Counted from the first letter of the stretch, positions 25,478-36,024 are shown. The stretch is 64,000 bases of DNA from Mesonia sp. K7 (GCF_003233725.1 NZ_QKQV01000001.1:124001-188000); one strand, 5' to 3'. Translations and numbers: made by a program. Notes: a model not told the origin generated them from the sequence alone.

Positions 25478-28400
25478 TTATTCTTTGATAATTCTAATGG
25501 TTTTTACTGCGTCATTGATATGCACCTGTACCATATAAGAACCTGTTTGTATCGCACTAAAGTCTAGTCTAGTCTCTAAATTGTTTGGCGAAAGACGCAT
25601 CACTTTCTGACCTAATAAGTTATATACTGTTACTTGAGTCATTTCGTTTTGGGCTTTTAAGACCAACTCAGCATTTACCGGGTTTGGATAATATTCAAAA
25701 CCTCTGAAGGTTTCAGCATCAGTTCTAACAGTAGAAACCTCTAAAAGAATCCAATTACTTACATTTCCGTTTCCACAATTTGTTTGTACATAGAAATCGT
25801 AATTGGTGAGGTTTGTTAAACCTGTGATATTTATCATAGTAATTCCTGTAGCAACACTACCACTATCAACTGGTGTGTCTGTTATAGGACTTTCACCATC
25901 GTTCATCAGTATCCAATTATACCCATCAGTTTCTGTAGCAGAAGCTGTCCAGCTAATATCCAATGTAGAACCAGTTGCATTATCTAAAGTTACCGCTGTT
26001 GGCTCGTCACAAGTAGCGGTCATGAAATCTAATACGGTAGACCAATCACTTATAGCTCCCGAAACACAATTGGTTTGCACATAAAAATCGTATGCGGTGT
26101 TTGCCATCAAGCCTGTTACTTGTGCAATCGTAACCCCTGTCGCTACACTACCAGAAGCTATGGGAGTATCGGCTAAAGGATCATCTCCGTCTGCCATCAC
26201 TACCCAATTATAACCTCCGGTTTCGTCAGCTGAACCTGTCCAAGAAAAATCTGCAGTAGTATCGGTAACCGCGGTGGTCATAACACCTGTGGCTGCATCA
26301 CATGGAATTACTAATTCTAAAACAAAATCTGCCGTGTTACCATAAGAGCCATTGTAACAAGGGTCTGGAGATCCTTGACCGCTATCTGCAGAGGCAATTC
26401 TCATTCTATATGATCCTGCCATAGTTGCTGAAAACGTAAAGCTAGCTGTAATAACTTCGTCAGGAGCTCCTGCTGTTGCCCCTGTAGCAACTATTTCTGT
26501 AGCATTATCAAAAATTAAATCATTGTTATAGTCTACCCAAATATGATAATCATAATCATAACCAAAACCAGTATTTAAATCTATCTGGATATCAATTACT
26601 TCAGACAAACCAATAGCTACTGGAGATGAAGTGTAATTCTCATACGTACTGTCAGCATTATCATTAAAGGTTGTTGTTTCAACATCTATATCTCCATACC
26701 CTGTACCATCATTACTCGATGGTTGGGAAGGGCAGTATCCTGTATAAAAATCTACTTTATCAGACCAGTCACTTAATCCGTCTGTTGTACCACAGTCAGA
26801 TTGGACATAAAAATCGTATATTGAATCTGTCGTTAAGCCTGTTACTTGTACAGTTGTTGTTCCTGTTGGAGTACTACCAGAAAATAAAGGGGTATCTACA
26901 TAAGGATCATCACCATCTGTCATTACTACCCAATTATAACCTGTAGTTGCGTTTGGTTCTGCATCCCAACTAAAATCTGCGGTGGTGTCAAAAAATGCAG
27001 TGTTCAAAACATTTGTAGGTTTGATACAAGAAGGATCTGTTATAAAATCTACTTTTGTGGACCAATCACTTATTCCATTGGTAGTACCGCAATCTGATTG
27101 TACATAAAAATCATAATTGGTTTGAGCAGCTAAACCTGTAGCTTGAGCTGTAGTTCCTGTAGCTACCGAACCAGATGTAACAGGTGTATCTACATCAGGA
27201 TCGTCTCCATCAGCCATGACCACCCAATTATAACCTGACGTTGCGGTTGCCTCAGCATCCCAACTAAAATCTGCTGTTAATGGTGTTACAGCTGTATTTT
27301 GAATATTAATTGGTTTAATACATGAAGGTGCTTCTTTTATTTCAACATCATCAATAGCCATATCTCCATAGTAACGATCAGGATCTGTGCTTTCTTCCGC
27401 TCTAAATCTTAACTGTACATTATTTCCTACTTTATATGGAGTTAATACAAACGAATGCTCTTCCCAAGCAGAACCACTACCTGTATTAATAAACCCTACT
27501 TGAACCCAAGTTGTTCCATCATAAGCTTCTATATATAACTCATTTGGTGGAGTATAACCTGCAGTACAGAAATACATATAAAAAGATAATTGAGGAACTG
27601 TAAGTGCGCTTACATCTATGATTGGCATTTCTAGTACGACTCCAGTATCTGGAACAGAAAAATCTATCGCAGCAAAATCTGTTGTTCCTGTTCCTGTGGT
27701 ATGATCTGTAGGAGCAGTAGAACATTGTAAAACATTCCAACTAATACCATTAAAATCCCAACCTGATCCAGAAATTTGTGATTGGGACCAACAATTGGGT
27801 AAAGTACCTGTAGAAAAAGTTTCCAAAAATGGTGCTGTAAACGTCGTACATGCAGTGGTAAAGTCTAATTTAAGAGACCAATCACTCGTCCCATTAGTGC
27901 CGCAATCCGACTGCACATAAAAATCATAATCTGTGGCAGAAGTTAAACCTGTGGCTTGAGCTGTAATACCTGTTGCGACAGAGCCTGAAGCAACTGGGGT
28001 ATCTAACAAAGGATCGTCTCCATCAGCCATCACCACCCAATTATAACCTGACGTTGCGGTTGCCTCAGCATCCCAACTAAAATCTGCTGTTGTAGCGGTA
28101 ACTGCAGTATTTTGCACATTTGCTGGTGTAATACAAGCAGGAGGCGGACCTACTTTTACATCATCAATACCAACACCATAAGCCCAATTAGTAGCATCAT
28201 TAAATAAAAATGATATCATCACATTAGATTGACCTGCGTAAGCTGACAAGTCTAATGTTTGATTATCTCTCCAGCCAGCTTGAACACTAATGCTTTGCTC
28301 AACAGTCCAAGTAGTTCCTCCATCAGTACTCACTTCAACGGTTAATGTTTCACCAACCACTATATCAGAGAAAAGCACTGCGTAAGATAATTCTACTGCG

Positions 28401-28978
28401 GTAAGTGAAGATAAATCCAAAGCAGGCGTGATTAAACGATCTGCAGATTTATCACAATCACAAGAATCATCATTAGAATATGCAAAATTAGTATGACCTG
28501 GATAGGTAAAGTAAATTGAAGAGGCAGCAGCAGCATTACCAACAGACCATATTCCATCTGTAGACAATCCCGTTTCTGTCCATCCTGCCGGCAATCCATT
28601 TGCCCCTACAGCACCTTCAAAGTCTTCATCTAAAACAGTAGAGCCTCCTGATACAGGGTTTACTGTAATTGTCCCTTGCATAGAAGGATGTACCGCACAA
28701 AAATAAGGGTTAGAACCAGCAACTGTAAAAGTATAACTCCAAGTAGAGCCAGCTGGTAAAGTTGTGCTATCAAATGTCTCGGTACTACCCGCATCTGAAG
28801 TTACAGAATGCGGAACTGCATCTGTAAATATCCATTCTACTGTATCTCCAACATCTATCGTTAAACTCGCATTTGCATTAGAAATACCCGTTTGCCAATT
28901 GATGGTATGGGTTGTCTGTGCTATTCCTTGCCATGAAATTAAGATTAAAAATAGCAATAAATAAGTAATTTTTTTCAT
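25478..28978 (-). CDS. T9SS-secreted multidomain protein with N-terminal cupredoxin and fibronectin III repeats
   Basis: 1166 residues. Signal peptide 1-20 (LILISWQGIAQ). Residues about 22-107 form a plastocyanin-like cupredoxin domain with probable copper ligands His57 (AVPHSV), Cys94, His97 and Met100 (FCAVHPSM). Two adhesion-type jelly-roll modules follow (about 112-278 and 378-552, each ending in an IDDV motif), five FnIII-like repeats (starting near 280, 552, 650, 890 and 990; core ADFSWDAEATATSGYNWVVM), and a GEVED-type module at about 750-890 (IDLNTGFGYDYDYHIWVDYN). The C-terminus (about 1094-1166) is a T9SS type-A sorting domain (YYPNPV, VYNLLGQKVM, YMVQV, IRIIKE). No catalytic domain is recognised. 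It is a paralogue of the upstream 2286-residue gene. Confidence 0.9.
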   Translation of the reverse strand: MKKITYLLLFLILISWQGIAQTTHTINWQTGISNANASLTIDVGDTVEWIFTDAVPHSVTSDAGSTETFDSTTLPAGSTWSYTFTVAGSNPYFCAVHPSMQGTITVNPVSGGSTVLDEDFEGAVGANGLPAGWTETGLSTDGIWSVGNAAAASSIYFTYPGHTNFAYSNDDSCDCDKSADRLITPALDLSSLTAVELSYAVLFSDIVVGETLTVEVSTDGGTTWTVEQSISVQAGWRDNQTLDLSAYAGQSNVMISFLFNDATNWAYGVGIDDVKVGPPPACITPANVQNTAVTATTADFSWDAEATATSGYNWVVMADGDDPLLDTPVASGSVATGITAQATGLTSATDYDFYVQSDCGTNGTSDWSLKLDFTTACTTFTAPFLETFSTGTLPNCWSQSQISGSGWDFNGISWNVLQCSTAPTDHTTGTGTTDFAAIDFSVPDTGVVLEMPIIDVSALTVPQLSFYMYFCTAGYTPPNELYIEAYDGTTWVQVGFINTGSGSAWEEHSFVLTPYKVGNNVQLRFRAEESTDPDRYYGDMAIDDVEIKEAPSCIKPINIQNTAVTPLTADFSWDAEATATSGYNWVVMADGDDPDVDTPVTSGSVATGTTAQATGLAAQTNYDFYVQSDCGTTNGISDWSTKVDFITDPSCIKPTNVLNTAFFDTTADFSWDAEPNATTGYNWVVMTDGDDPYVDTPLFSGSTPTGTTTVQVTGLTTDSIYDFYVQSDCGTTDGLSDWSDKVDFYTGYCPSQPSSNDGTGYGDIDVETTTFNDNADSTYENYTSSPVAIGLSEVIDIQIDLNTGFGYDYDYHIWVDYNNDLIFDNATEIVATGATAGAPDEVITASFTFSATMAGSYRMRIASADSGQGSPDPCYNGSYGNTADFVLELVIPCDAATGVMTTAVTDTTADFSWTGSADETGGYNWVVMADGDDPLADTPIASGSVATGVTIAQVTGLMANTAYDFYVQTNCVSGAISDWSTVLDFMTATCDEPTAVTLDNATGSTLDISWTASATETDGYNWILMNDGESPITDTPVDSGSVATGITMINITGLTNLTNYDFYVQTNCGNGNVSNWILLEVSTVRTDAETFRGFEYYPNPVNAELVLKAQNEMTQVTVYNLLGQKVMRLSPNNLETRLDFSAIQTGSYMVQVHINDAVKTIRIIKE
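27198..27278 (-). repeat. 81-bp intragenic repeat, copy 1
   Basis: Matches 28011-28091 with a single mismatch at 27218 (G versus C at 28031). It encodes the ADFSWDAEATATSGYNWVVM part of an FnIII module. Confidence 0.85.
28011..28091 (-). repeat. 81-bp intragenic repeat, copy 2
   Basis: Second copy of the near-identical segment at 27198-27278, in the first FnIII module of the same protein. Confidence 0.85.
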
Positions 28979-29111
28979 TGATTAAGATTTAAATTAGTTT
29001 TTGTGTTCTTAACTAATAAATTTACAATAATTTATGATTTACAGTAAACATTTAACACATAAACGACTAAACAATACTTTCTGTAGATTAAAGGCAATTT
29101 TATCGGTTAAA

Positions 29112-29146
29112 CAAAAAACCTCGAAGCAAGACTTCGAGGTTTTTGT
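29112..29146 (-). terminator. Terminator of the 2286-residue T9SS gene
   Basis: Arms ...AAACCTCGAAG and CTTCGAGGTTTTTGT with loop CAAGA, 18 bp after the stop codon. The core is identical to the terminator at 25427-25455. Confidence 0.75.
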
Positions 29147-29163
29147 TTAAATAAAATAACTAA

Positions 29164-32100
29164 TTATTCCTTGATAATTCTGATGGTTTTTACCGCATCA
29201 TTTACCTGTACTTGTACCATATAAGCACCAGCTTGTAATGCGCTAAAGTCTAATATAGCTTCCATTCTATTTGGTGAAGTCTTCATGACTTGTTGACCCA
29301 ATAAGTTGTAAACTACGATTTGACTTATGGTATGGTTAGCTTTCATCACTAAATCTGATCGAACAGGGTTAGGATAATATTCAAATCCTCTAAAGTTTTC
29401 TGCATCAGCTCTTACCGTTGACACATCCAACATCACCCAGTTACTCATACTTCCACCACCACAATTTGCTTGTAAGTAGAAGTCGTAATCAGTAAAATTA
29501 GTTAAACCTGAAATAGTAACCATTGTAGTACCTGTGGCTACACTACCAGTATCAACCGGAGTATCTGTAGCAGGATCATCACCGTCGGCCATCAATATCC
29601 ATTCATAGCCATCGGTTTCTGTAGTTGAAGCTGTCCAGCTAATCGCTAATGAAGTTCCTGTAGCCGTATCTACATTTAAGGCGGTAGGATCATCACAAGG
29701 AGGCATAGCCGTCATAAAATCTAATACCGCAGACCAATCACTCATATTTCCAGTATCACAATTAGTTTGCACATAAAAGTCATAATTAGTGCTAGCTACT
29801 AAGCCCGTTGCTTGAGCGGTAGTCACACCTGTAGCTGTAACACCTGAGGATACTGGAGTATCCATGTTCGGATCATCACCATCTGCCATTACTATCCAAT
29901 TGTAACCATTTTGCTCATGAGGTGAGGCTGTCCAACCAAAGTCTGCTGTAGTATCAGTAACAGTAGTTGTCATCAAACCAATTGGAGCATCACAAGGTGG
30001 TGCCAATGTAGTAATGTCAACAACCATCGACCATGGACTAACATCTGTAGCACAATTGGTTTGTACATAGAAATCATAAGCTGTATTCGGAGTTAAACCG
30101 GAAATAATCACAGAAGTTACACCTGTTGCTGTCGTTCCTGTAAATAGAGCCGTAGCAACATCCGGAGCTACTCCATCAGCCATCAACACCCAAGTATAAC
30201 CGCCTGTTTCCACACCATTGGTTGGCCAAGAGAACTTAGCTGTCGTTGCGGTAACTGAGTTAGCTGCAACACTAGATGGTGCTGTACACGGGTAACTATC
30301 CGTCATAAAGTCAAGCTTAGGACTCATCACACTATTAAATTGGCCACAATTAGTCTGAATGTAAAAATCATAATTAGTAGATGCCGTCAAACCAGTTGCT
30401 TGAACATTGGTTACCCCTGTTGCTACTGTTCCATTATCTACTGGCATATCAACTAAAGGATTCTCGCCATCTACCATCACATACCAAATGTAGCCATTTG
30501 TTTCGTCTGCAGAAGCTGTCCAAGAAAAGTCTGCTGTAGAAACAGTAACCGCTGTATTTTGAACATTAGTTGGTAAAGCACAAGGAGGTAAGGCCGTCGT
30601 AAATGCAGTCGCTGTAGACCAAGATCCATTTAAAGCACAAACTGTTCTTACATAAAAGTCATAAGCTACACCTGGCGACAATGTAGAAATACTTACCGTA
30701 GTCACCCCAGCTCCAACAGTACCTGATGTTACAGAAGGATCGCTATTTGGATCATCCCCACTCAACATCACTACATACTCATAACCTCCTGTTTCATCTG
30801 CCGATGCTGACCAGTTAAAGTCCGCTCCATTTGTTGTAATATTAGAGACTGTAACACCAGTTGGTGCTGCACAAGAAAACTCGTACACAGACACATCATC
30901 AATTACAATATCGTTATAGAAAGTACTTCCACCATTTGCTTGACCTGTCACAGTAAATCTAACTTGCACATTTCCAGTAATAGTATAAGTGCTTAAATCA
31001 AAATTAAATTCAACCCAGTTTGGACCAAGTAGTGTAGTTTGATTCAGAACTGTATTCCAATTGGCACCATCATAGAATTCTACATCTAGAATGTTAATTG
31101 CTGCATCATCTGTATTATCACTAAATACATTAAACGTTAATGCTGGTGATGATAAAGCAGAAATATCTAACAATTGAGTTGTCAATACTCCAGTTTCACC
31201 GTCAGAATTATCACTACCGTCCATTACGGCATAAACTGTTCCTCCTCCTGGGGTATGATCAGCTAAACCTGAAGCCGCATAAGCTGGCGTTGAAGTACTG
31301 TACTCCCAAGAAGTGTCTCCTGTTTCAGACCAACATGTAGGTGTAGACGAAGCAGCAAAGTCTTCTTCAAACGGTGTTGTTGGAGTTACTACATAAGCTG
31401 CACACAGTGTTGTCGAACTAGCTGGGCCTTGCCAAGTACTTAAACCATCTATCGCACCACAATCTGCTTGAACATAAACATCATAGTCAGTTTGTCCCAT
31501 AAGACCCGTAGCTTGTGCCATTGTTGTTCCTGAAGGAACTGAACCACTAGTAATAGGAGTATCAACAGTTGGGTCATCACCATCAGCCATTACCACCCAA
31601 TTATAGCCTGAAGTAGCATTAGGCTCTGCATCCCAACTAAAATCAATTGTTGTATCAGAAACAAAATCAACTACTAAATTTGTAGGAGCAACACAAGAAG
31701 GAATTGTAGCAAAATCAACTACAAAAGACCAAATACTTAATCCATCAGTAGCGCCACAATCTGATTGTACATAAAAATCATAATCAGTCTCTGCCATTAA
31801 ACCTGTTGCTTGAACTGTAGTTGTTCCTGAAGGAACTGAACCACTTGTAACTGGTGTATCTACTGTAGGGTCATCACCATCTGCCATTACCACCCAATTG
31901 TAGCCAACAGTAGCGTTAGGCTCTGTATCCCAACTAAAATCTGCTGTAGTATCTGTAACGGCAGTATTTTGAACATTTGATGGATTAATACAAGTTGGTG
32001 CTTCCATAATAGAAACATCATCTATAGCCATATCTCCAAAATATGTTGTACTACTGTTTCCATCACTTTCTGCTCTAAACCTTATTTGCACGTTATTTCC

Positions 32101-35100
32101 TACAACATATGTTGTTAGATCAAATGTATGCTCATCCCAAACAGTACCATTACCAGTATTTATCAAGCCTACTTGCACCCAATTAGTACCGTCATATGCC
32201 TCGACAAATAATTCATTAAGTGCTGTCTGTGAACAGTAGAACAAATAGAATTTTAATTGAGGTACCGTTAATGTATTTACATCTATAATTGGCATTTCTA
32301 GAATTACACCCGTATCTATTGGTGTAGAGTAGTCTAATGCTGCATATTGATCATTATCTGCACCTGTTGTATGATCAACTGGACTTGTTCCACAATCTAA
32401 AGTATTAAAAGATATTCCATCAAAATCCCAACCAGATCCAGTAATTTGAGATTGAGACCAGCACGTTGGTAGTGTATTTGAGCTAAAATCTTCAGAATAT
32501 GGAGCTGGTATAGCTGTACAAGCCGTTGTAAATGTATATGGTCCTGTCCAAGCACTTGAATCAGTTGGAGAACATATAGTTCTTACATAAACATCATAGT
32601 CTGTTAAACCGGATAAACCTGTTAAAGGTTCACCCAAAGTACCATCATTATCAGCAACAGTAGCTATTGCAGCTGCTGAACCTTGCGTATAACCAATTGG
32701 GCCATATTCTATTTCCCATTCTGTAGCAGCTGGTGTATTATTTTCCGTCCAAGTGATATCAGCAGAAGAACCGGTAATATTATTAGCCATAATACCTGAA
32801 GGCTGTGCACAATTAGCTGGAGTAAATTCAAATGCTCCTATATCTGGCGTTGTTGCACTTCTAGGGTTACCATTAATATCTGTGGTTACAGAAGCTATTG
32901 GTGTACCAATATTATCTACAGCAGGATTATTAGGATTTAATTGACCTGTAGCTGGTGCAGCAAATATAGGATCTACATCCACTGAGTTAGCATCTCCACT
33001 ACTAGCTGTTTGCCAATCTGTAAGTGTAGCCTGTGCTGCAGTTCCATAATAACCTATAGCACTAGTGGTAGCTCCAGGTGTATTTATATGTAAAACATTA
33101 TAATCGCTTATAATAGTTGAGCCTGTCGTGTTAAATCGTACACATGCTTTTGTTCCTGATCCTGCTCGAGTTACAGAAATCATATTATTTTTAAACTCAA
33201 TATCACTAGCTGTTGTTGACTGGTAAAAGCCGTAGGTCGTTCCCGAGCTAGCACTTTGTTCATCAAGATTTATAGTATTGTGATAATAATAATAACCATC
33301 ACTACCTGAGTTGTATATTCCATAATTTGTACCGCTAGCTCCATTAATATTATAGATAATATTATTAGTAATTGTATTGTGATTTCCTAAAGTTGCATCG
33401 GCTGAAGTGTTATAGATACAATATGCTAAACTTGTCGCAGTTGGTTCTCCTGTAAATGCATCATGTATTTTGTTAGCATTAACGAGGTTATTTTCACAAT
33501 TTCCTGTAGTATAAAGCCCATAAAAACTGCCTACATTAGCCCTATTTGCTCGATGTATATCATTTTCATCTATGGTAGAACCAGAAACATCATTCAAATA
33601 TATTCCATAGGTATAAAAATCACCTATTTCATTATTAGAAATGATATTTGACATAGAACTCGCTGTTGCAGAACCACTAATAGAAATACCATAATAACCT
33701 CCAATAATAGTGTTTCCTGTTATGGTTACATTTCCACTATCACCATCTGAAGTAGCACTTGTTAAACTACCCGAAAGCACAATACCTGCATTATCGCTCC
33801 CCGTATCATTAATTGCTGAAGTTAAATCAATCGTATTATTGGTAATACTATTGAAGTTTGCTCCATTAGTTATCTGAATAACAAAGTTATTATCAACATC
33901 TTGAGTTACGAAATTAATATTATTTAATGTAACGTAATCAGCACCGTCTAATAAAAACAGGCTACGATTAGATGCATCCGTAGTTGAGGTTAAAGTTTCA
34001 CCATTACCATTGAAAGTAATTGTATTGGTTGCACTAGCTCCTGTAACTTCATTTAAAGTTAATTGCTCATTATAGGGTCCTGAGCCAGTCATTATATCAA
34101 AGGTTACTGCTGCTGAAATACCACAGGCATTTAAGTCTGCAATTGCCGCAGTAATAGTAGTATAATCCCCTGTAGCACCGATAGTATAATTACCAGCAAG
34201 TTGCGAAGGACATCCAGTAGTAAATGATAGTGGACCTTCCCATGCACTTTGATCAGTTCCTCCACAATCGGAACGAACATAGAAATCGTAAGTTGTAACT
34301 TGTGTTAAGGAACCTGCAGTCGTGTTATTGGTTGCAGCTGTACCAGTACTAACAGCCGTAGAAGTATCTGGCGCAGGGCTTCCTGAAGCCATTACTAACC
34401 ATTCGTAACCACTTGTAGGAGCTATTGCAGGAGCATCCCAAGTAAAATCTGCTGTGTTTGCTGTAACTGAGGTATTAACAATATTTGTTGGCTTTAAACA
34501 GCTAGGGCCTTCCTCTACCATTATATCATCAATCGCTATATCACCATAAAAAGTATTTCCTGTTGGTCCTTCTTGTGCTCTAAATCTTAATTGAACTGTG
34601 TTTCCAACAACATGGTTCAATAAGATAAATGTGTAATTTTCCCAACTAGCGCTTCCTGTGTCAACGACACCAACTTGATTCCAAGCGGCGCCGTCATATG
34701 CCTCCACGTGAAGTTCATTCGGTGGAGCATATCCTTGGGTACACATAAACATATAGAAATTTAATCTTGGTGCTGTAAGCGCACTCACATCGATCAATGG
34801 TAATTCTAAAGCAATTGTTTCTGTAGCAGATATATCTGTCATATCTACAGCTGCATAACTTCCGCCTCCACCAGCAGTATGATCAGACGGTGTAGCAGAA
34901 CAACCGGTAGTATTCCAACCAATATTACCTGAAAACTCCCAATCTGAAGTCTGAGACCAACAAGCCGGCATGGAAGTTGTATTAAAATTCTCTACAAATG
35001 GAGCACTTGAAGTAGCCACATAGGTAGCACAAGGTGTTGAAAAATCCACTTTTAAAGACCATCCACTTTGCCCACTTGCACCACAATCCGATTGCACATA

Positions 35101-36024
35101 AAAATCATAATCAGTTTGCGCAGTTAAACCTGTTGCCTGAGCAACATAAGTGGTCGGGTTAGTAGAACCTCCCGTTACAGGTGTATCTGTAGCAGGATCG
35201 TCACCATCAGCCATCACCACCCAATTATAACCATCGGTAGCTGTGGTTTCAGCATCCCAAGAAAAATCTGCGGTTGTTGCAGCAACTGATGTGTTCTGAA
35301 CGTTTACTGGGGTAATACAAGATGGAGCGGCATATGTAAATAAGTAAGTAGTTCCATCTCCAGGGTAATTGCTTGAAGAAATATTGTTAGTTGCAGTAGT
35401 AGTACTTGCTGTTCCAGGCGCACCTGGAGTAACACTTATAAAATTACTCCCCGAATTACCTTTATTAAACCCTATAGAAGCCGTTCTAGATTCGGTAGAT
35501 GTATTAGGCCCATAATTAAATTGAATATTATTTGATCCTTCATACAAAACTAATTGAAAACTTACATTGTTTCCAGAATTTCTCCATGATAAATTTGTCC
35601 ATTGTATAGTAAAAGTTTGATTAGGAGAAGTACCTGATGTTTCATACCTAATTTCTGCATTATCAGGACTACCTCTATGGTATAAATCATCCCAGAGCGG
35701 AGCAATAACATCTATTTGATCTGCAGCTGTTGCACTCAAGTTATTATCGTAATCAACAGCATCATCTGTAAAGCTAATTGCACCATTTACCCCTATTGTT
35801 AGGGTTGAATAGCCCGTACCAGCATAATCTATCGTAAAACCAATGGGTACATTTAATTCTTCACCATCGTCACTACTCCCTGTAATCGTAGTAGTAACTG
35901 TTCCCCCTGTGATAGGTGTATAAGTTCCACTATATTCTGAAAAAGTATAATACGATGAAATTTGCGCTGTTCCTTGCCAATAACATAAGACTAGAAAAGC
36001 TAATAAAAAAGTAATTTTTCTCAT
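29164..36024 (-). CDS. Giant T9SS-secreted protein with beta-helix and about ten fibronectin III repeats
   Basis: 2286 residues, signal peptide 1-20. After an N-terminal beta-sandwich (about 22-235) come FnIII and adhesion-type jelly-roll modules (IDDIMV at the end of the first). A right-handed beta-helix occupies about 608-1125, rich in Asn/Ile/Thr (ITNNTIDL, NVTITGNTIIGGYYGI, NAGIVLSGS) and closing with DINGNPRSATTPDIGAFEF, like choice-of-anchor Q proteins. More jelly-roll modules and about eight further FnIII repeats follow, then a T9SS type-A sorting domain (about 2214-2286; YYPNPV, VYNLLGQQVM, IRIIKE). No protease or glycosidase site is seen, so I infer an adhesin or surface-structure role. 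Its repeats and C-terminus are closely related to the downstream 1166-residue paralogue. Confidence 0.9.
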   Translation of the reverse strand: MRKITFLLAFLVLCYWQGTAQISSYYTFSEYSGTYTPITGGTVTTTITGSSDDGEELNVPIGFTIDYAGTGYSTLTIGVNGAISFTDDAVDYDNNLSATAADQIDVIAPLWDDLYHRGSPDNAEIRYETSGTSPNQTFTIQWTNLSWRNSGNNVSFQLVLYEGSNNIQFNYGPNTSTESRTASIGFNKGNSGSNFISVTPGAPGTASTTTATNNISSSNYPGDGTTYLFTYAAPSCITPVNVQNTSVAATTADFSWDAETTATDGYNWVVMADGDDPATDTPVTGGSTNPTTYVAQATGLTAQTDYDFYVQSDCGASGQSGWSLKVDFSTPCATYVATSSAPFVENFNTTSMPACWSQTSDWEFSGNIGWNTTGCSATPSDHTAGGGGSYAAVDMTDISATETIALELPLIDVSALTAPRLNFYMFMCTQGYAPPNELHVEAYDGAAWNQVGVVDTGSASWENYTFILLNHVVGNTVQLRFRAQEGPTGNTFYGDIAIDDIMVEEGPSCLKPTNIVNTSVTANTADFTWDAPAIAPTSGYEWLVMASGSPAPDTSTAVSTGTAATNNTTAGSLTQVTTYDFYVRSDCGGTDQSAWEGPLSFTTGCPSQLAGNYTIGATGDYTTITAAIADLNACGISAAVTFDIMTGSGPYNEQLTLNEVTGASATNTITFNGNGETLTSTTDASNRSLFLLDGADYVTLNNINFVTQDVDNNFVIQITNGANFNSITNNTIDLTSAINDTGSDNAGIVLSGSLTSATSDGDSGNVTITGNTIIGGYYGISISGSATASSMSNIISNNEIGDFYTYGIYLNDVSGSTIDENDIHRANRANVGSFYGLYTTGNCENNLVNANKIHDAFTGEPTATSLAYCIYNTSADATLGNHNTITNNIIYNINGASGTNYGIYNSGSDGYYYYHNTINLDEQSASSGTTYGFYQSTTASDIEFKNNMISVTRAGSGTKACVRFNTTGSTIISDYNVLHINTPGATTSAIGYYGTAAQATLTDWQTASSGDANSVDVDPIFAAPATGQLNPNNPAVDNIGTPIASVTTDINGNPRSATTPDIGAFEFTPANCAQPSGIMANNITGSSADITWTENNTPAATEWEIEYGPIGYTQGSAAAIATVADNDGTLGEPLTGLSGLTDYDVYVRTICSPTDSSAWTGPYTFTTACTAIPAPYSEDFSSNTLPTCWSQSQITGSGWDFDGISFNTLDCGTSPVDHTTGADNDQYAALDYSTPIDTGVILEMPIIDVNTLTVPQLKFYLFYCSQTALNELFVEAYDGTNWVQVGLINTGNGTVWDEHTFDLTTYVVGNNVQIRFRAESDGNSSTTYFGDMAIDDVSIMEAPTCINPSNVQNTAVTDTTADFSWDTEPNATVGYNWVVMADGDDPTVDTPVTSGSVPSGTTTVQATGLMAETDYDFYVQSDCGATDGLSIWSFVVDFATIPSCVAPTNLVVDFVSDTTIDFSWDAEPNATSGYNWVVMADGDDPTVDTPITSGSVPSGTTMAQATGLMGQTDYDVYVQADCGAIDGLSTWQGPASSTTLCAAYVVTPTTPFEEDFAASSTPTCWSETGDTSWEYSTSTPAYAASGLADHTPGGGTVYAVMDGSDNSDGETGVLTTQLLDISALSSPALTFNVFSDNTDDAAINILDVEFYDGANWNTVLNQTTLLGPNWVEFNFDLSTYTITGNVQVRFTVTGQANGGSTFYNDIVIDDVSVYEFSCAAPTGVTVSNITTNGADFNWSASADETGGYEYVVMLSGDDPNSDPSVTSGTVGAGVTTVSISTLSPGVAYDFYVRTVCALNGSWSTATAFTTALPPCALPTNVQNTAVTVSTADFSWTASADETNGYIWYVMVDGENPLVDMPVDNGTVATGVTNVQATGLTASTNYDFYIQTNCGQFNSVMSPKLDFMTDSYPCTAPSSVAANSVTATTAKFSWPTNGVETGGYTWVLMADGVAPDVATALFTGTTATGVTSVIISGLTPNTAYDFYVQTNCATDVSPWSMVVDITTLAPPCDAPIGLMTTTVTDTTADFGWTASPHEQNGYNWIVMADGDDPNMDTPVSSGVTATGVTTAQATGLVASTNYDFYVQTNCDTGNMSDWSAVLDFMTAMPPCDDPTALNVDTATGTSLAISWTASTTETDGYEWILMADGDDPATDTPVDTGSVATGTTMVTISGLTNFTDYDFYLQANCGGGSMSNWVMLDVSTVRADAENFRGFEYYPNPVRSDLVMKANHTISQIVVYNLLGQQVMKTSPNRMEAILDFSALQAGAYMVQVQVNDAVKTIRIIKE

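Noticed and set aside
25478-36024. Repeat-rich DNA looking like a CRISPR array or satellite
   Set aside because: The repeats are about 270 bp FnIII coding modules in intact reading frames, too long and too diverged for CRISPR repeats.
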